DNA from: Bacteroidales bacterium
GTDB lineage: Bacteria > Bacteroidota > Bacteroidia > Bacteroidales > UBA1402
DNA length: 64,000 nt
Assembly: GCA_017464285.1 (NCBI GenBank)
Contig: JAFUDT010000013.1
Span: forward strand, 315,175-379,174
Reading direction: 5' to 3'
Part shown: positions 26,764 to 35,243 of the stretch, piece by piece
How the letters are laid out: the number at the start of each line of letters is the position of its first letter
How positions within the stretch are numbered: position 1 is the first letter of the stretch
The notes under the pieces: model-generated
Databases searched by the model: none
What the model saw: only the letters and a program-made list of their open reading frames with translations
What the model was told of the DNA's origin: nothing
Translations under genes and position numbers: made by a program

Positions 26764-26906
26764 CCGGCGGTCGCGGTCGGCTCGTTCCCCTGCAGTCTCC
26801 TGAACGGCGAACTCGGCATTTTCAGCCGTCCTCCGGCCGTCTGGCATGCCTCAGACAGCGCCGTTCTTTTCGGAGCCTTCCGGGTCTCTCGCTTCTTCGC
26901 CCGCTC

Positions 26907-26968
26907 CCGATGCTGTCTGCGGCCGATACGCTGGCTTCCGATGCTGTCTGCGGCCGATTTCGGTGGCT
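26907..26968. repeat. 31-bp tandem repeat, two copies
   Basis: Copies are 26907-26937 and 26938-26968. The first 21 bases of each unit are identical (starting CCGATGCTGTCTGCGG) and the remaining ten diverge. It is unrelated in sequence to the 51-bp unit 140 bp upstream. Confidence 0.9.
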
Positions 26969-27003
26969 CAACAGGTCTGTTGTTCGATTATTTTGGGCAA
27001 GGT

Positions 27004-27034
27004 TTGGCGGATTGGGGAATAATGCGTAAATTCG
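27004..27034 (+). promoter_or_regulatory. Promoter of bamD-rpoZ-DUF4293
   Basis: TTG at 27004-27006, a 20-bp spacer, and TAAATTCG at 27027-27034, the same variant -7 box as upstream of pgk. The ATG of bamD is 24 bp downstream. Confidence 0.65.
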
Positions 27035-27058
27035 CGGGCTAAAACAGATTCCTTGGAC

Positions 27059-27868
27059 ATGAAAGTCAAGTATTTATTTATCTTGTTGATATGCTGTATG
27101 TTGTCCTCTTGTGGAGAATACTATAAACTCCAGAAGAGTAATGATTACGATGCCAAATGGAACAAGGCAAACGAATACTACGACCAGGGCAAGTACAAAC
27201 GGGTCATCGAACTTATGGAAGAGTTAAAGGCCGTCTACAAGGGGACCGAGCGGGCAGAGCAGTGCCTCTACATGCTGGCCAATTCCTATTACCGCACCAA
27301 GGACTACTATTCTGCGGCAGCTCAGTATCAGCTCTATTACAAGACCTTTCCCAAGGGAACTTTCGCCGAGGAGTGCCGTTTCATGTCGGGCAAGTCTTCG
27401 TTCATCAATTCGCCGGATCCCCGGCTCTCTCAGGAGGGTACCATCGAAGCGATGGACGAGCTGACCGTCTTCCTGGAGTACTATCCCCTGAGCGAGCACC
27501 GGGCCGAAGCCGAGGAAATGCTCAGCACGCTGATGGAGAAACTGGCTTATAAAGCCCTGCTCAACTGTCAGCTGTATTACAATCTGGGAAATTTCATGGG
27601 CAACAATTACGAGTCCTGTATCGTCACGGCCAACAACGCGCTCAAGGATTTCCCCTCTTCGCGCTATCGTGAAGATTTTTCTTTCCTGATACTCAAATCC
27701 CGTTTTACCTATGCACGCGAGAGTGTGGCTGCCATGATTCCCGAGCGCATGCGCGCCGTGGTGGATGAATACTACAGTTTCACGAACGACTATCCGGAAA
27801 GCAAGTACGCCAAAGAGGCCAAGTCCATGCTCGATCAGGCCCGTTCCTATCTCAAGGAAGATAATTGA
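27059..27868 (+). CDS. bamD: Outer-membrane assembly lipoprotein BamD
   Basis: BamD is the essential lipoprotein of the BAM complex that inserts beta-barrel proteins into the outer membrane. The 269 residues begin with a signal peptide ending in MLSSC (lipobox), then GEYYKLQKSNDYDAKW, followed by tetratricopeptide-like helices (NEYYDQGKYKRVIELMEEL, LANSYYRTKDYYSAAAQYQ). The start at 27059 gives the signal peptide; an upstream in-frame TTG at 27053 adds only two residues. The cluster with rpoZ and DUF4293 is conserved in Bacteroidota, which supports the call. Confidence 0.92.
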   Translation: MKVKYLFILLICCMLSSCGEYYKLQKSNDYDAKWNKANEYYDQGKYKRVIELMEELKAVYKGTERAEQCLYMLANSYYRTKDYYSAAAQYQLYYKTFPKGTFAEECRFMSGKSSFINSPDPRLSQEGTIEAMDELTVFLEYYPLSEHRAEAEEMLSTLMEKLAYKALLNCQLYYNLGNFMGNNYESCIVTANNALKDFPSSRYREDFSFLILKSRFTYARESVAAMIPERMRAVVDEYYSFTNDYPESKYAKEAKSMLDQARSYLKEDN

Positions 27869-27886
27869 TATCAATATTTCATAACT

Positions 27887-28216
27887 ATGGATTACAAAAA
27901 AACAGTAGCTCCTACCAACACCCAGACCCGCGACATCCAGTCGATGGTGGGTGATGAAAACGTTTACGAAGTTGTCTCGGTGATTTCCAAGCGCGCCAAC
28001 CAGATCAGCGTCGACATCAAGACGGAACTGGAAAAGAAGCTTCAGGAATTCGCCCCCTATACGGACAACCTGGAGGAAGTCTTTGAAAACCGCGAACAGA
28101 TCGAGATTTCTCGTTACTACGAGAAAATGCCGAAGCCGACCCTGATTGCCACCCAGGAATACATCGAAGGAAAGATATATTATCGCAATCCGCTGAAAGA
28201 CAAAGCTAAGAAATAA
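27887..28216 (+). CDS. rpoZ: RNA polymerase omega subunit
   Basis: Omega helps assemble and stabilise RNA polymerase by folding around beta-prime. The 109 residues are of the Bacteroidota type, longer than E. coli omega (91). The core helix motif GDENVYEVVSVISKRANQI corresponds to the conserved NRF/VxxA-R-A region, and EIEGKIYYRNP-like sequence ends the protein. It lies 18 bp after bamD, and its stop shares one base with the next start (TAATG). Confidence 0.9.
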   Translation: MDYKKTVAPTNTQTRDIQSMVGDENVYEVVSVISKRANQISVDIKTELEKKLQEFAPYTDNLEEVFENREQIEISRYYEKMPKPTLIATQEYIEGKIYYRNPLKDKAKK

Positions 28217-28677
28217 TGATTCAGCGTATTCAGACACTCTACCTGTTGCTGGCTGCCGCAGCCATGGCCGCCGCACTCTTCCTGCCCTGGGGAGCATTCT
28301 TCGGTGCGGACGGGACGGTCTATTCCTATGAGGCCTTTTCGGTTGCCAGACGTGTGGGTGAGGGGAGCGCCGGCATCTCCTTCTGGGCTCTCGGGGCGAT
28401 ATTGTCCGTCTGCGCCCTCTCGTCGCTGGTGGCCGTCTTCTTTTTCCACAAGCGTCTCACGCAGGTGCGTTTCTGTGTCTTCAACATGCTCGCGCTGATC
28501 GGATTCTATCTGGCGTACCTGGTTTTCCTATGGGTGACGATCCGTCGTCTGGATGCTTCCTTCGGTCTTAATTTCGGCATCTCCCTTCCTTTTGTCGCTC
28601 TCATATTCGAATTTCTGGCCATGAACGCCATCCTTAACGACGAGAAAAAAGTGAGGGCCTATGAAAGAATCCGTTAG
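28216..28677 (+). CDS. DUF4293 family membrane protein
   Basis: The protein has 153 residues with four predicted transmembrane helices (starting at about residues 7, 48, 82 and 112) and short loops. The opening MIQRIQTLYLLLAA is typical of DUF4293, a Bacteroidota family of unknown function always found near rpoZ. Translation is coupled to rpoZ through a one-base overlap. A terminator follows seven bases after the stop, so it ends the operon. No catalytic residue pattern is visible. Confidence 0.88.
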   Translation: MIQRIQTLYLLLAAAAMAAALFLPWGAFFGADGTVYSYEAFSVARRVGEGSAGISFWALGAILSVCALSSLVAVFFFHKRLTQVRFCVFNMLALIGFYLAYLVFLWVTIRRLDASFGLNFGISLPFVALIFEFLAMNAILNDEKKVRAYERIR

Positions 28678-28683
28678 GAGTTG

Positions 28684-28712
28684 AATGCCGGTGCAGTTGA
28701 CCGGCATTTTTT
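28684..28712 (+). terminator. Rho-independent terminator after DUF4293
   Basis: A nine-base perfect stem (28684-28692 with 28700-28708), a seven-base loop GCAGTTG, and a run of T that includes the end of the stem (TTTTTT). Confidence 0.9.
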
Positions 28713-28734
28713 ATGGTAAACTCAACCGATAACT

Positions 28735-30822
28735 ATGACTAAAAATTTATTTTTTCTGATGGCTGTAGCAGCATTGCTTTCCTCTTGTGGAAACAGACAG
28801 GGCGACTCTGCCGCCAACATCGGCAAGAGTCACGCACGACTGGACAGTGACCTGATGACGCCCGAAGTGCTCTGGCAGATGGGCCGTGTGTCCGACATCC
28901 AGGTTTCGCCCGACGGACAGGAAGTTCTTTACGGGGTCTCTTATTACAGTGTCCCCGACAACAAGGGAAACCGGGATTTGTTCGTCGTCCGCACCGACGG
29001 CGGCGAGACGCGTCAGTTGAGCTCCACCCCTGAATCCGAGCAGGCTGCCACCTGGTCAGCCGATGGAAAGAAGATTTATTTCCTCTCGGCTGCCGAGGGT
29101 TCGATGCAGCTTTGGGAAATGACCCGGGAGGGGAAGAACCGCCGCAGGCTGACTGATTTCGACAAGGATATCGAAGCCTACGCCTTTTCACCGGACGGCA
29201 GCCGTCTGCTCTTTGTCTCTCAGGTGAAATACGGACAGAGCGTCCAGGATATCTATCCCGATCTGGACAAGTCCAGCGGCCGGATTATCAACGACCTGAT
29301 GTATAAGCATTGGGACGAATGGGTCGAGACCGTTCCTCATCCCTTTGTGGCCGATTTCAGGGACGGTCGTCTGGAAAATGTACGCGATCTGCTCGAAGGC
29401 GAGCCCTATGAGTCTCCCATGAAGCCTTTCGGCGGCATCGAACAGCTGGCCTGGAGCCCCGACGGCAAGACGGTGGCTTATACCTGCCGCAAGAAAACCG
29501 GCCTGGAATATGCCGTTTCGACCAACTCGGACATATATCTGTGTCATGTGGAGGAGGGTTTCCGCACCGAGAATCTTACCCCGGGTATGGGCGGCTACGA
29601 CACCAATCCGGTATTCTCGCCCTCGGGCCGTTATCTGGCCTTCTCCAGCATGGCCCGCGAAGGCTATGAATCGGACAAGAACCGTCTGATGGTTCTTGAT
29701 CTCCAGACGGGCGACATGACCGACTATACGGCTTCTTTCGACCAGGAAGCCTCTTCACTGGCCTGGTCGCAGGACGACAGCCGGATTTATTTCGTCAGTG
29801 TCTGGCACGGCTGTACCCATGTCTACGAACTGACGGTGGCCACCGGCCAGATACGCCAGGTTACCCGTGGTGTCTATGATTTTGACAATGCCCTGCCGGC
29901 CGGTGACTGTCTGGTGGCTCTCAGACATTCCATGTCCCGGCCCAACGAGGTGATCCGCATCGATCCCGCCAGCGGCGAAATGACCTCCCTTACGCATGAA
30001 AACGACGAGATTTTCGACCAGCTGGCCACGGGCCGTGTCGAGGAACGTTGGGTAGAGACCACCGATCACAGGCAGATGCTGGTCTGGGTTATCTATCCGC
30101 CTCATTTCGACCCGGCCAGGAAGTATCCGGCCCTGCTCTTCTGTGAGGGGGGGCCTCAGAGTCCCGTGAGTCAGTTCTGGTCATACCGCTGGAATTTCCA
30201 GCTCATGGCGGCCAACGGCTACATCATCGTTGCTCCGAACCGTCGCGGTCTGCCGGGCTTTGGCCAGGAGTGGCTTGAACAGATCAGCGGAGACTACGGC
30301 GGTCAGAACATGAAAGACTATCTTTCGGCCATCGATGCCCTCAGCGCCGAGCCCTATGTGGACGAGGACCGTCTGGGCTGCGTCGGCGCATCCTACGGAG
30401 GTTTCTCGGTCTATTGGCTGGCTGGCAACCACGAGAAGCGTTTCAAGGCATTCATCGCCCACAGCGGTATTTTCAACCTCGAACAGCAATATGTCGAAAC
30501 CGAGGAGATGTGGTTTGTCAACTGGGATCTGGGAGGCGCCTACTGGGAGAAGGACAATGCCGTCGCCCGGCGTTCCTATGCCAATTCGCCCCATCGCTTC
30601 ATTGACAAGTGGGATACGCCGATACTCTGTATCCACGGCGAAAAGGACTACCGTATCCTGGCCTCCCAGGGTATGTCGGCCTTCAATGCCGCCAAGCTGC
30701 GCGGACTGGATGCCCAGCTGCTGGTTTTTCCTGACGAGAATCACTGGATACTCAAACCTCAGAATGCCATTCTATGGCAGCGGACCTATTTCGCCTGGCT
30801 GGACAAATACCTGAAAAAGTAG
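28735..30822 (+). CDS. S9 family prolyl oligopeptidase, DPP5/acylaminoacyl-peptidase-like lipoprotein
   Basis: This is an exported serine peptidase that removes dipeptides or acylated residues from oligopeptides. The 695 residues begin with a signal peptide ending in LLSSC, so a lipoprotein. WD40-like propeller repeats (WSPDGKTVAY, FSPDGSRLLF) fill about residues 50-420. The alpha/beta hydrolase domain follows, with Ser553 in VGASYGGFS, Asp638 in HGEKDYR and His670 in DENHWIL. The size matches Porphyromonas DPP5 (about 684 residues). It stands alone between two terminator or promoter elements. Peptide utilisation in the periplasm is the likely role. Confidence 0.9.
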   Translation: MTKNLFFLMAVAALLSSCGNRQGDSAANIGKSHARLDSDLMTPEVLWQMGRVSDIQVSPDGQEVLYGVSYYSVPDNKGNRDLFVVRTDGGETRQLSSTPESEQAATWSADGKKIYFLSAAEGSMQLWEMTREGKNRRRLTDFDKDIEAYAFSPDGSRLLFVSQVKYGQSVQDIYPDLDKSSGRIINDLMYKHWDEWVETVPHPFVADFRDGRLENVRDLLEGEPYESPMKPFGGIEQLAWSPDGKTVAYTCRKKTGLEYAVSTNSDIYLCHVEEGFRTENLTPGMGGYDTNPVFSPSGRYLAFSSMAREGYESDKNRLMVLDLQTGDMTDYTASFDQEASSLAWSQDDSRIYFVSVWHGCTHVYELTVATGQIRQVTRGVYDFDNALPAGDCLVALRHSMSRPNEVIRIDPASGEMTSLTHENDEIFDQLATGRVEERWVETTDHRQMLVWVIYPPHFDPARKYPALLFCEGGPQSPVSQFWSYRWNFQLMAANGYIIVAPNRRGLPGFGQEWLEQISGDYGGQNMKDYLSAIDALSAEPYVDEDRLGCVGASYGGFSVYWLAGNHEKRFKAFIAHSGIFNLEQQYVETEEMWFVNWDLGGAYWEKDNAVARRSYANSPHRFIDKWDTPILCIHGEKDYRILASQGMSAFNAAKLRGLDAQLLVFPDENHWILKPQNAILWQRTYFAWLDKYLKK

Positions 30823-30834
30823 CTTATTTTTCTC

Positions 30835-30864
30835 TTGGGATGCGGGAAATTTTCCGTAAATTCG
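30835..30864 (+). promoter_or_regulatory. Promoter of pgk
   Basis: TTG at 30835-30837, exactly 19 bp, then TAAATTCG at 30857-30864. The leader to the pgk ATG is about 65 bp. Confidence 0.7.
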
Positions 30865-30933
30865 CCTGATGTTCCCCGGAGGGAAAAGACAAGATCGATA
30901 GAATTTATTTAACCATCTAATATTTATACTGTT

Positions 30934-32190
30934 ATGCAAACGATTGACAAGTTTGACTTTGCTGGAAAGAAAGTTTTTGTCCGGGTGGATTTCAACGTGC
31001 CTCTTGACGAGAACCAGAAAATCACGGACGATACCCGTATCCGTGCTGCCATGCCTACTTTGAAGAAAATCATCAAGGACGGGGGTATGCTCATCATCGG
31101 CTCACACATGGGGCGTCCCAAAAAGAATCCGGATCCCAAATATTCTTTGAAATCCATTGTCGGTCATGTTTCCGAATGTCTCGGCGTGAAAGTGGATTTT
31201 GCCGAAGACTGCCAGCAGGCTGATGCCCAGGTGGCCGCCCTGAAGCCCGGTCAGGCCCTGCTGCTCGAGAACCTGCGCTTCTACGCCGAAGAGGAAGGCA
31301 AGCCCAGAGGTCTGGCCGAAGATGCCTCCGACGAGGAGAAGGCTGCTGCCAAGAAAGCCGTCAAGGAAAGTCAGAAAGCCTTCACCAAGAAACTGGCTTC
31401 CTATGCCGACTGCTACGTCAATGATGCTTTCGGTACGGCTCACCGTGCCCATGCTTCCACGGCATTGATTGCCGACTATTTCGATGCCGACCACAAGATG
31501 TTCGGTTATCTGATGAACAAGGAAGTCGTGGCTGTCGAGAAGGTGATGGAAAACACCGTCCGTCCCTTTACGGCTATCATGGGAGGCTCGAAGGTCTCCA
31601 CCAAGATTGACATCATCGAAAACCTTTTGGGCAAGGTCGACAACCTGATTCTGACAGGTGGTATGACCTATACCTTCAGCAAGGCTATGGGCGGCAAGAT
31701 CGGCACTTCCATCTGCGAGGACGATAAGCTCGGCCTGGCTCTGGACATCATTGAAAAAGCCAAAGCCAACGGTGTCAATCTGGTGCTGGCCGTAGATGCC
31801 AAGATCGCCGACAGCTTCAGCAACGATGCCAAGACCGCTTTTGTCGATGTCAAGGAAATTCCCGACGGGTGGGAAGGTATGGACATCGGTCCCAAGACCA
31901 TGGAAATTTTCGCCAAGGTCATCAAGGACTCCAAGACCATCCTGTGGAACGGTCCTGCCGGGGTATTCGAATTTGATAATTTTGCAGCCGGCTCCAGAGC
32001 CGTTGCCGAAGCCATCGTGGCTGCCACGGCCAAGGGCGCTTTCTCGCTGGTCGGTGGCGGCGACTCGGTCGCCTGCGTCAACAAGTTCGGCCTGGCCGAC
32101 AAGGTAAGCTATGTCTCGACCGGCGGCGGAGCCCTGCTGGAGGCCATCGAGGGCAAGGTATTGCCCGGCATTAAGGCCATTCAAGGCTGA
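30934..32190 (+). CDS. pgk: Phosphoglycerate kinase
   Basis: It makes ATP from 1,3-bisphosphoglycerate in glycolysis. The 418 residues have the full two-domain length. Seen are [15 protein letters not shown] at the N-terminus, [21 protein letters not shown], the [11 protein letters not shown] substrate loop, [28 protein letters not shown] and the C-terminal [12 protein letters not shown]. An acidic and lysine-rich insert (about residues 130-145, [15 protein letters not shown]) lies before [12 protein letters not shown] terminator follows 11 bp after the stop. Confidence 0.97.
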   Translation: MQTIDKFDFAGKKVFVRVDFNVPLDENQKITDDTRIRAAMPTLKKIIKDGGMLIIGSHMGRPKKNPDPKYSLKSIVGHVSECLGVKVDFAEDCQQADAQVAALKPGQALLLENLRFYAEEEGKPRGLAEDASDEEKAAAKKAVKESQKAFTKKLASYADCYVNDAFGTAHRAHASTALIADYFDADHKMFGYLMNKEVVAVEKVMENTVRPFTAIMGGSKVSTKIDIIENLLGKVDNLILTGGMTYTFSKAMGGKIGTSICEDDKLGLALDIIEKAKANGVNLVLAVDAKIADSFSNDAKTAFVDVKEIPDGWEGMDIGPKTMEIFAKVIKDSKTILWNGPAGVFEFDNFAAGSRAVAEAIVAATAKGAFSLVGGGDSVACVNKFGLADKVSYVSTGGGALLEAIEGKVLPGIKAIQG

Positions 32191-32201
32191 TTTTGATAGA
32201 A

Positions 32202-32248
32202 GGAGAATCTTCTGTCCTCCGGGATGGAAGTTTCTCCTTTTTCTTTTT
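32202..32248 (+). terminator. Terminator after pgk
   Basis: An 11-bp stem with one mismatch (32202-32212 with 32227-32237) is followed by TTTTTCTTTTT. The next gene starts 25 bp later, with no promoter visible in between. Confidence 0.85.
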
Positions 32249-32273
32249 CCTTTCCCTTTCCGATTTCCCTGCG

Positions 32274-33320
32274 ATGCGGCAACTGATACGGCAATTAAGG
32301 CAACTGCTCTCCGAGAACGACTGTGTGGTCGTCCCTGGCCTGGGCGGTTTTATCATGCAGGAATCTCAGGCCGCTTATGATGCAGGGCAGGAGTGCTTCT
32401 TTCCGCGTCGCCGTCAGCTGAGCTTCAACGCCAGGCTCCATTTCAACGACGGATTGCTGACACAGGCCTATCAGGCCGGTTACGGCCTGTCTTTCGAAGC
32501 CGCCAACCAGCGTATCCGTGAGGCGGTGGCTGAGATGCAGCACCAGCTTGACGAGGGCCGTTATCTGAGCCTGGATATCATCGGCACGTTGCACAAGAAT
32601 GAGGATGGCCGGCTGGTCTTCCGTCCGGGACTCGAGAACAGTCTCGCTCCGGAGACTTTCGGCCTGAGAGCCCTGCCTTGTCCCAACCGGTTTGTCTCCA
32701 TGGTATCTTCCATGCCGGCCGACCCTCCGAAGCGTACTGGTCCATCTCTCCGTTGGGGACATTGGGCTACCGTGGCAGCGGCCTGTCTGCTGGTGGTTTT
32801 CTTTTTCGGTTCCCAGCCTTTGAACCGTACCGGCTTTAATGTCCACCGTGCTGCGATGCTGGGGGCGGATACCGACCTGCTGGCCGGGACCATTCAGGCC
32901 GTCGAGGCACAGGCTCCGGCTGCCGTACAGCCTGCGGAACAGCCGTCAGTCGTAGGCTCGGGACAGCTATTGGCAGCCGCCACGGAGCAACCGGCCGACC
33001 AGCCTTCCGACGTCCCGGCGGTGGCTCAATTTCCTGCTAACGGGAATTCCGCGACAGATTCGGCACCTGTCACCAATGGCGTGAAATACAAAAAGTACAT
33101 GATTGTCATTGCCAGCTTCCCCGATGAAAGCTCTGCCCGCCAGTACATCCTTCGGCGGCATCTTCAGGACAGTTTCCCCCAGGTGGGAGTGGCTGTTGGG
33201 GCAGAGCATTGCCGCGTCTATGCTGCCGCATACAGCACGCGAAAGGAGGCCGTAGCTTCTTTACAGGCTTTCAGAAACGAGCATCCAAGATATGCCAAAG
33301 CCTGGGTGCTGGTGCAGTGA
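32274..33320 (+). CDS. HU (CCDC81-type) and SPOR domain membrane protein
   Basis: The 348 residues have three parts. The N-terminal ~150 residues resemble the paired CCDC81-like prokaryotic HU domains (LRQLLSENDCVVVPGLGGF, LNFNARLHFNDG-like SFNARLHFNDGLL). One transmembrane helix follows at about residues 161-180 (WATVAAACLLVVFFFG), then a Pro/Ala/Gln linker, and a C-terminal SPOR domain (about residues 270-348, KYMIVIASFPDESSARQYI). SPOR domains bind denuded peptidoglycan at division sites, so a role linking the division site to the cytoplasm is inference. The start at 32274 is the first ATG after the pgk terminator; the upstream frame reads a Phe-rich T tract. Confidence 0.82.
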   Translation: MRQLIRQLRQLLSENDCVVVPGLGGFIMQESQAAYDAGQECFFPRRRQLSFNARLHFNDGLLTQAYQAGYGLSFEAANQRIREAVAEMQHQLDEGRYLSLDIIGTLHKNEDGRLVFRPGLENSLAPETFGLRALPCPNRFVSMVSSMPADPPKRTGPSLRWGHWATVAAACLLVVFFFGSQPLNRTGFNVHRAAMLGADTDLLAGTIQAVEAQAPAAVQPAEQPSVVGSGQLLAAATEQPADQPSDVPAVAQFPANGNSATDSAPVTNGVKYKKYMIVIASFPDESSARQYILRRHLQDSFPQVGVAVGAEHCRVYAAAYSTRKEAVASLQAFRNEHPRYAKAWVLVQ

Positions 33321-33323
33321 CCA

Positions 33324-34211
33324 TCAATCCACAAAGCGTTTCAGGATATCCCGATAGCTGTCTGTACGCCTGTCTCTCAAGAAAGGCCACCAGCGTCTTA
33401 CTTCTTCACTGCGCTTTAAATCAATATCCGCTACCAGGATGCTTTCCTCGCTGTCGGAGGCCTGGGCCAGTATCTCTCCCTGAGGACCGGCTACAAAACT
33501 GTGCCCCCAGAAGGTGATGCCTCGGGTCTGCCCCGAAGGATCCGGCTCGTGCCCGACACGGTTCACAGTGACTACCGGCAACCCGTTGGCCACGGCATGG
33601 CCCCTTTGCGACAAGCTCCAGGCCTGCTGCTGACGCTGCTGTTCCTCCCGGCTGTCACTGGACTCCCAGCCGATGGCGGTGGGGTAGATGAGCAGGTCGG
33701 CTCCACGCAGGGCCATGATGCGGGCGGCTTCCGGATACCATTGGTCCCAGCAGACCATTACCCCCAGTCGGCCGACAGACGTTTCGATGGGCTGAAAGCC
33801 CAGATCGCCCGGGGTGAAATAGAACTTCTCGTAATAGGCGGGATCGTCCGGAATGTGCATCTTCCGGTATTTGCCGGCGATACTGCCGTCCTTGTCGAAA
33901 ACAACAGCCGTGTTGTGATACAGTCCGGCGGCACGCCTTTCAAACAGAGAGCAGACCAGCACGATTTGCAGTTTGGCGGCAATTTTCCCGTAATACTCAG
34001 TGGACGGGCCCGGGATGCTTTCGGCCAGGTCAAAGCAGTCGGTCTGCTCCGTCTGACAGAAATACAGTGTGTTGTGCAACTCCTGCAGCACGACCATTTC
34101 GGCACCCAGCCTGCTGCATTGGGTGATCATTTCTCTGAGGTGCTCCTTGTTGGCCTCGATGTCTGCTCCGATGCATGCCTGCACCAGGCCGGTTTTCAGT
34201 GATTTTCTCAT
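33324..34211 (-). CDS. aguB: N-carbamoylputrescine amidase (nitrilase superfamily)
   Basis: It hydrolyses N-carbamoylputrescine to putrescine, CO2 and ammonia in polyamine synthesis. The 295 residues contain the complete nitrilase triad: Glu44 in VVLQELHN, Lys117 in KYRKMHIPDD and Cys154 in MVCWDQWYPE. The stretch KMHIPDDPAYYEKFYFTPGD is typical of this amidase subgroup and longer regions match plant and bacterial AguB. The usual partner agmatine deiminase is not next to it here. Its stop is three bases from the end of the convergent HU/SPOR gene. A -7 box precedes the start. Confidence 0.9.
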   Translation of the reverse strand: MRKSLKTGLVQACIGADIEANKEHLREMITQCSRLGAEMVVLQELHNTLYFCQTEQTDCFDLAESIPGPSTEYYGKIAAKLQIVLVCSLFERRAAGLYHNTAVVFDKDGSIAGKYRKMHIPDDPAYYEKFYFTPGDLGFQPIETSVGRLGVMVCWDQWYPEAARIMALRGADLLIYPTAIGWESSDSREEQQRQQQAWSLSQRGHAVANGLPVVTVNRVGHEPDPSGQTRGITFWGHSFVAGPQGEILAQASDSEESILVADIDLKRSEEVRRWWPFLRDRRTDSYRDILKRFVD

Positions 34212-34231
34212 CGCGGAGGTTATTTTCGCCG

Positions 34232-34239
34232 CGAAGATA
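34232..34239 (-). promoter_or_regulatory. -7 box of the carbamoylputrescine amidase gene
   Basis: On the - strand TATCTTCG, one base from consensus, lies 20 bp before the ATG at 34211 and 12 bp from the stop of the upstream gene. No clear -33 element. Confidence 0.45.
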
Positions 34240-34251
34240 GAAAAAAATCTC

Positions 34252-34971
34252 TTATCCCAGCCATGTTTCGCCCAGGTGGACTTCCCGACTGCTGTTGTCA
34301 GTGTCGTTGCCGCGATAGTTGTCCATCATTTGCCTGAACATTTCCTGTATGCTGGGCGGTGTATACGTGATGGCATTGGCCCCGGCCTCAATAGTGGCCA
34401 GAATGCTCTCGGCCGTCCTGCCTCCTGTGGCGATGATCGGGGTCTCGGGGAAATGATTCCGTATCTGGCGGACGATTTTCACCGTCTGCCGTCCACCGGC
34501 CACATTGAGGATGGAAGCTCCGGCCTGTATGCGTCCCAGGATGTCTGTATCCGGGCTGACTACAGTGATGATCACCGGAATTTCGACTGCTCCGGCAACG
34601 GCTCTGAGATCTTCGTTCGTACTGGGAGCATTCAGTACGACGGCCATGGCTCCCTGGCTCTCTACATCCTTGGCCAGGGACACTGTCCGGAGTCCTTTGG
34701 TAGTGCCGCCGCCGATGCCGCAGAATACTGGCCTGGAGGAATGCTTGATAATAGAATCGCTGATGGTCTGTTGCGGGGTGAAAGGATAGACCGCCATGAC
34801 AGCATCTGCGTCACAGTTGCGGATGATGGCTATGTCTGTCGTGAAAATCAGGCTTTTGATTCGCCTTCCATAGATAAGAATGCCACTGGCACGGCGGATT
34901 TCCGCCGGCGTTTTCAAAATGTTGTGCCGCAGTCGGCTGCTGACACGGGGGATGTTTTTCTTGGGTGTCAT
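34252..34971 (-). CDS. Unassigned TIM-barrel protein
   Basis: I cannot name the enzyme. The 239 residues read as an alternating beta/alpha barrel: SLIFTTDIAIIRN, DAVMAVYPFTPQ, PVFCGIGGG, AMAVVLNAPS, PVIITVVSP, ASILNVAGG, PIIATGGRTAESI and NAITYTPPSIQEMF. The closing PIIATGGRTAESILATIEAG strand-turn is like phosphate-binding loops of KDPG-aldolase and NanE-type barrels. There is no signal peptide, so it is cytosolic. It is upstream of aguB on the same strand with 40 bp between, but aguB has its own -7 box. Reading it as a small-molecule lyase or epimerase would be a guess. Confidence 0.7.
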   Translation of the reverse strand: MTPKKNIPRVSSRLRHNILKTPAEIRRASGILIYGRRIKSLIFTTDIAIIRNCDADAVMAVYPFTPQQTISDSIIKHSSRPVFCGIGGGTTKGLRTVSLAKDVESQGAMAVVLNAPSTNEDLRAVAGAVEIPVIITVVSPDTDILGRIQAGASILNVAGGRQTVKIVRQIRNHFPETPIIATGGRTAESILATIEAGANAITYTPPSIQEMFRQMMDNYRGNDTDNSSREVHLGETWLG

Positions 34972-35160
34972 GGATATAATCAGATATATTGGTTGGATGA
35001 CTGTAAATAAGGAAACCGGTTCAGGTCTGGATCAGCTCAGGTTGGCTCAAGTCTATGTGGCCCATCCCGTCGGGGGACATACGCATACGAAAATAAGGAC
35101 TTTTTTCTGTAAATGCAAATTGTTTTCTTTTTTTTCTCCGGTCGCCTCAGACTTGAGGGA

Positions 35161-35176
35161 TAACTTTGTAACTTTG
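35161..35176 (+). promoter_or_regulatory. Two adjacent perfect -7 boxes before the LTA-synthase-like gene
   Basis: TAACTTTG occurs twice without a gap (35161-35168 and 35169-35176). Each fits TAnnTTTG exactly. No TTG stands at 19 bp from either; one lies at 35153-35155. The gene's ATG is 67 bp downstream. Confidence 0.55.
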
Positions 35177-35243
35177 CCCCTCTGGCCGTTCTTTTATCCG
35201 ATGGCTGCCAGACTGTCCTTTGCGAGATAATCCCAGACTGAAA

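Larger units (their letters stand above)
26518..27003. other. Gene-free GC-rich region with tandem repeats between divergent uvrB and bamD
   Basis: About 490 bp between two divergent promoters hold no gene I can support. It is markedly GC-rich, so long frames stay open by chance on both strands (for example 26518-26847 on the - strand and 26428-27042 on the + strand). Their translations are low-complexity Arg/Pro/Ala/Glu repeats without a start context or homologue I recognise. Two separate tandem repeats occupy part of it. Confidence 0.7.

Noticed and set aside
26518..26847. A 109-codon - strand frame through the 51-bp repeats, ending just before uvrB
   Set aside because: Not annotated as a gene because it has no promoter or signal features, reads only the repeat unit, and its end overlaps the uvrB -7 box. 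Kept as a point to test under the repeat finding.
26428..27042. A 204-codon + strand frame across the repeat region into the bamD promoter
   Set aside because: Starts inside uvrB on the opposite strand and runs through the bamD promoter; Arg/Cys/Phe-rich repeats with no recognisable domain.
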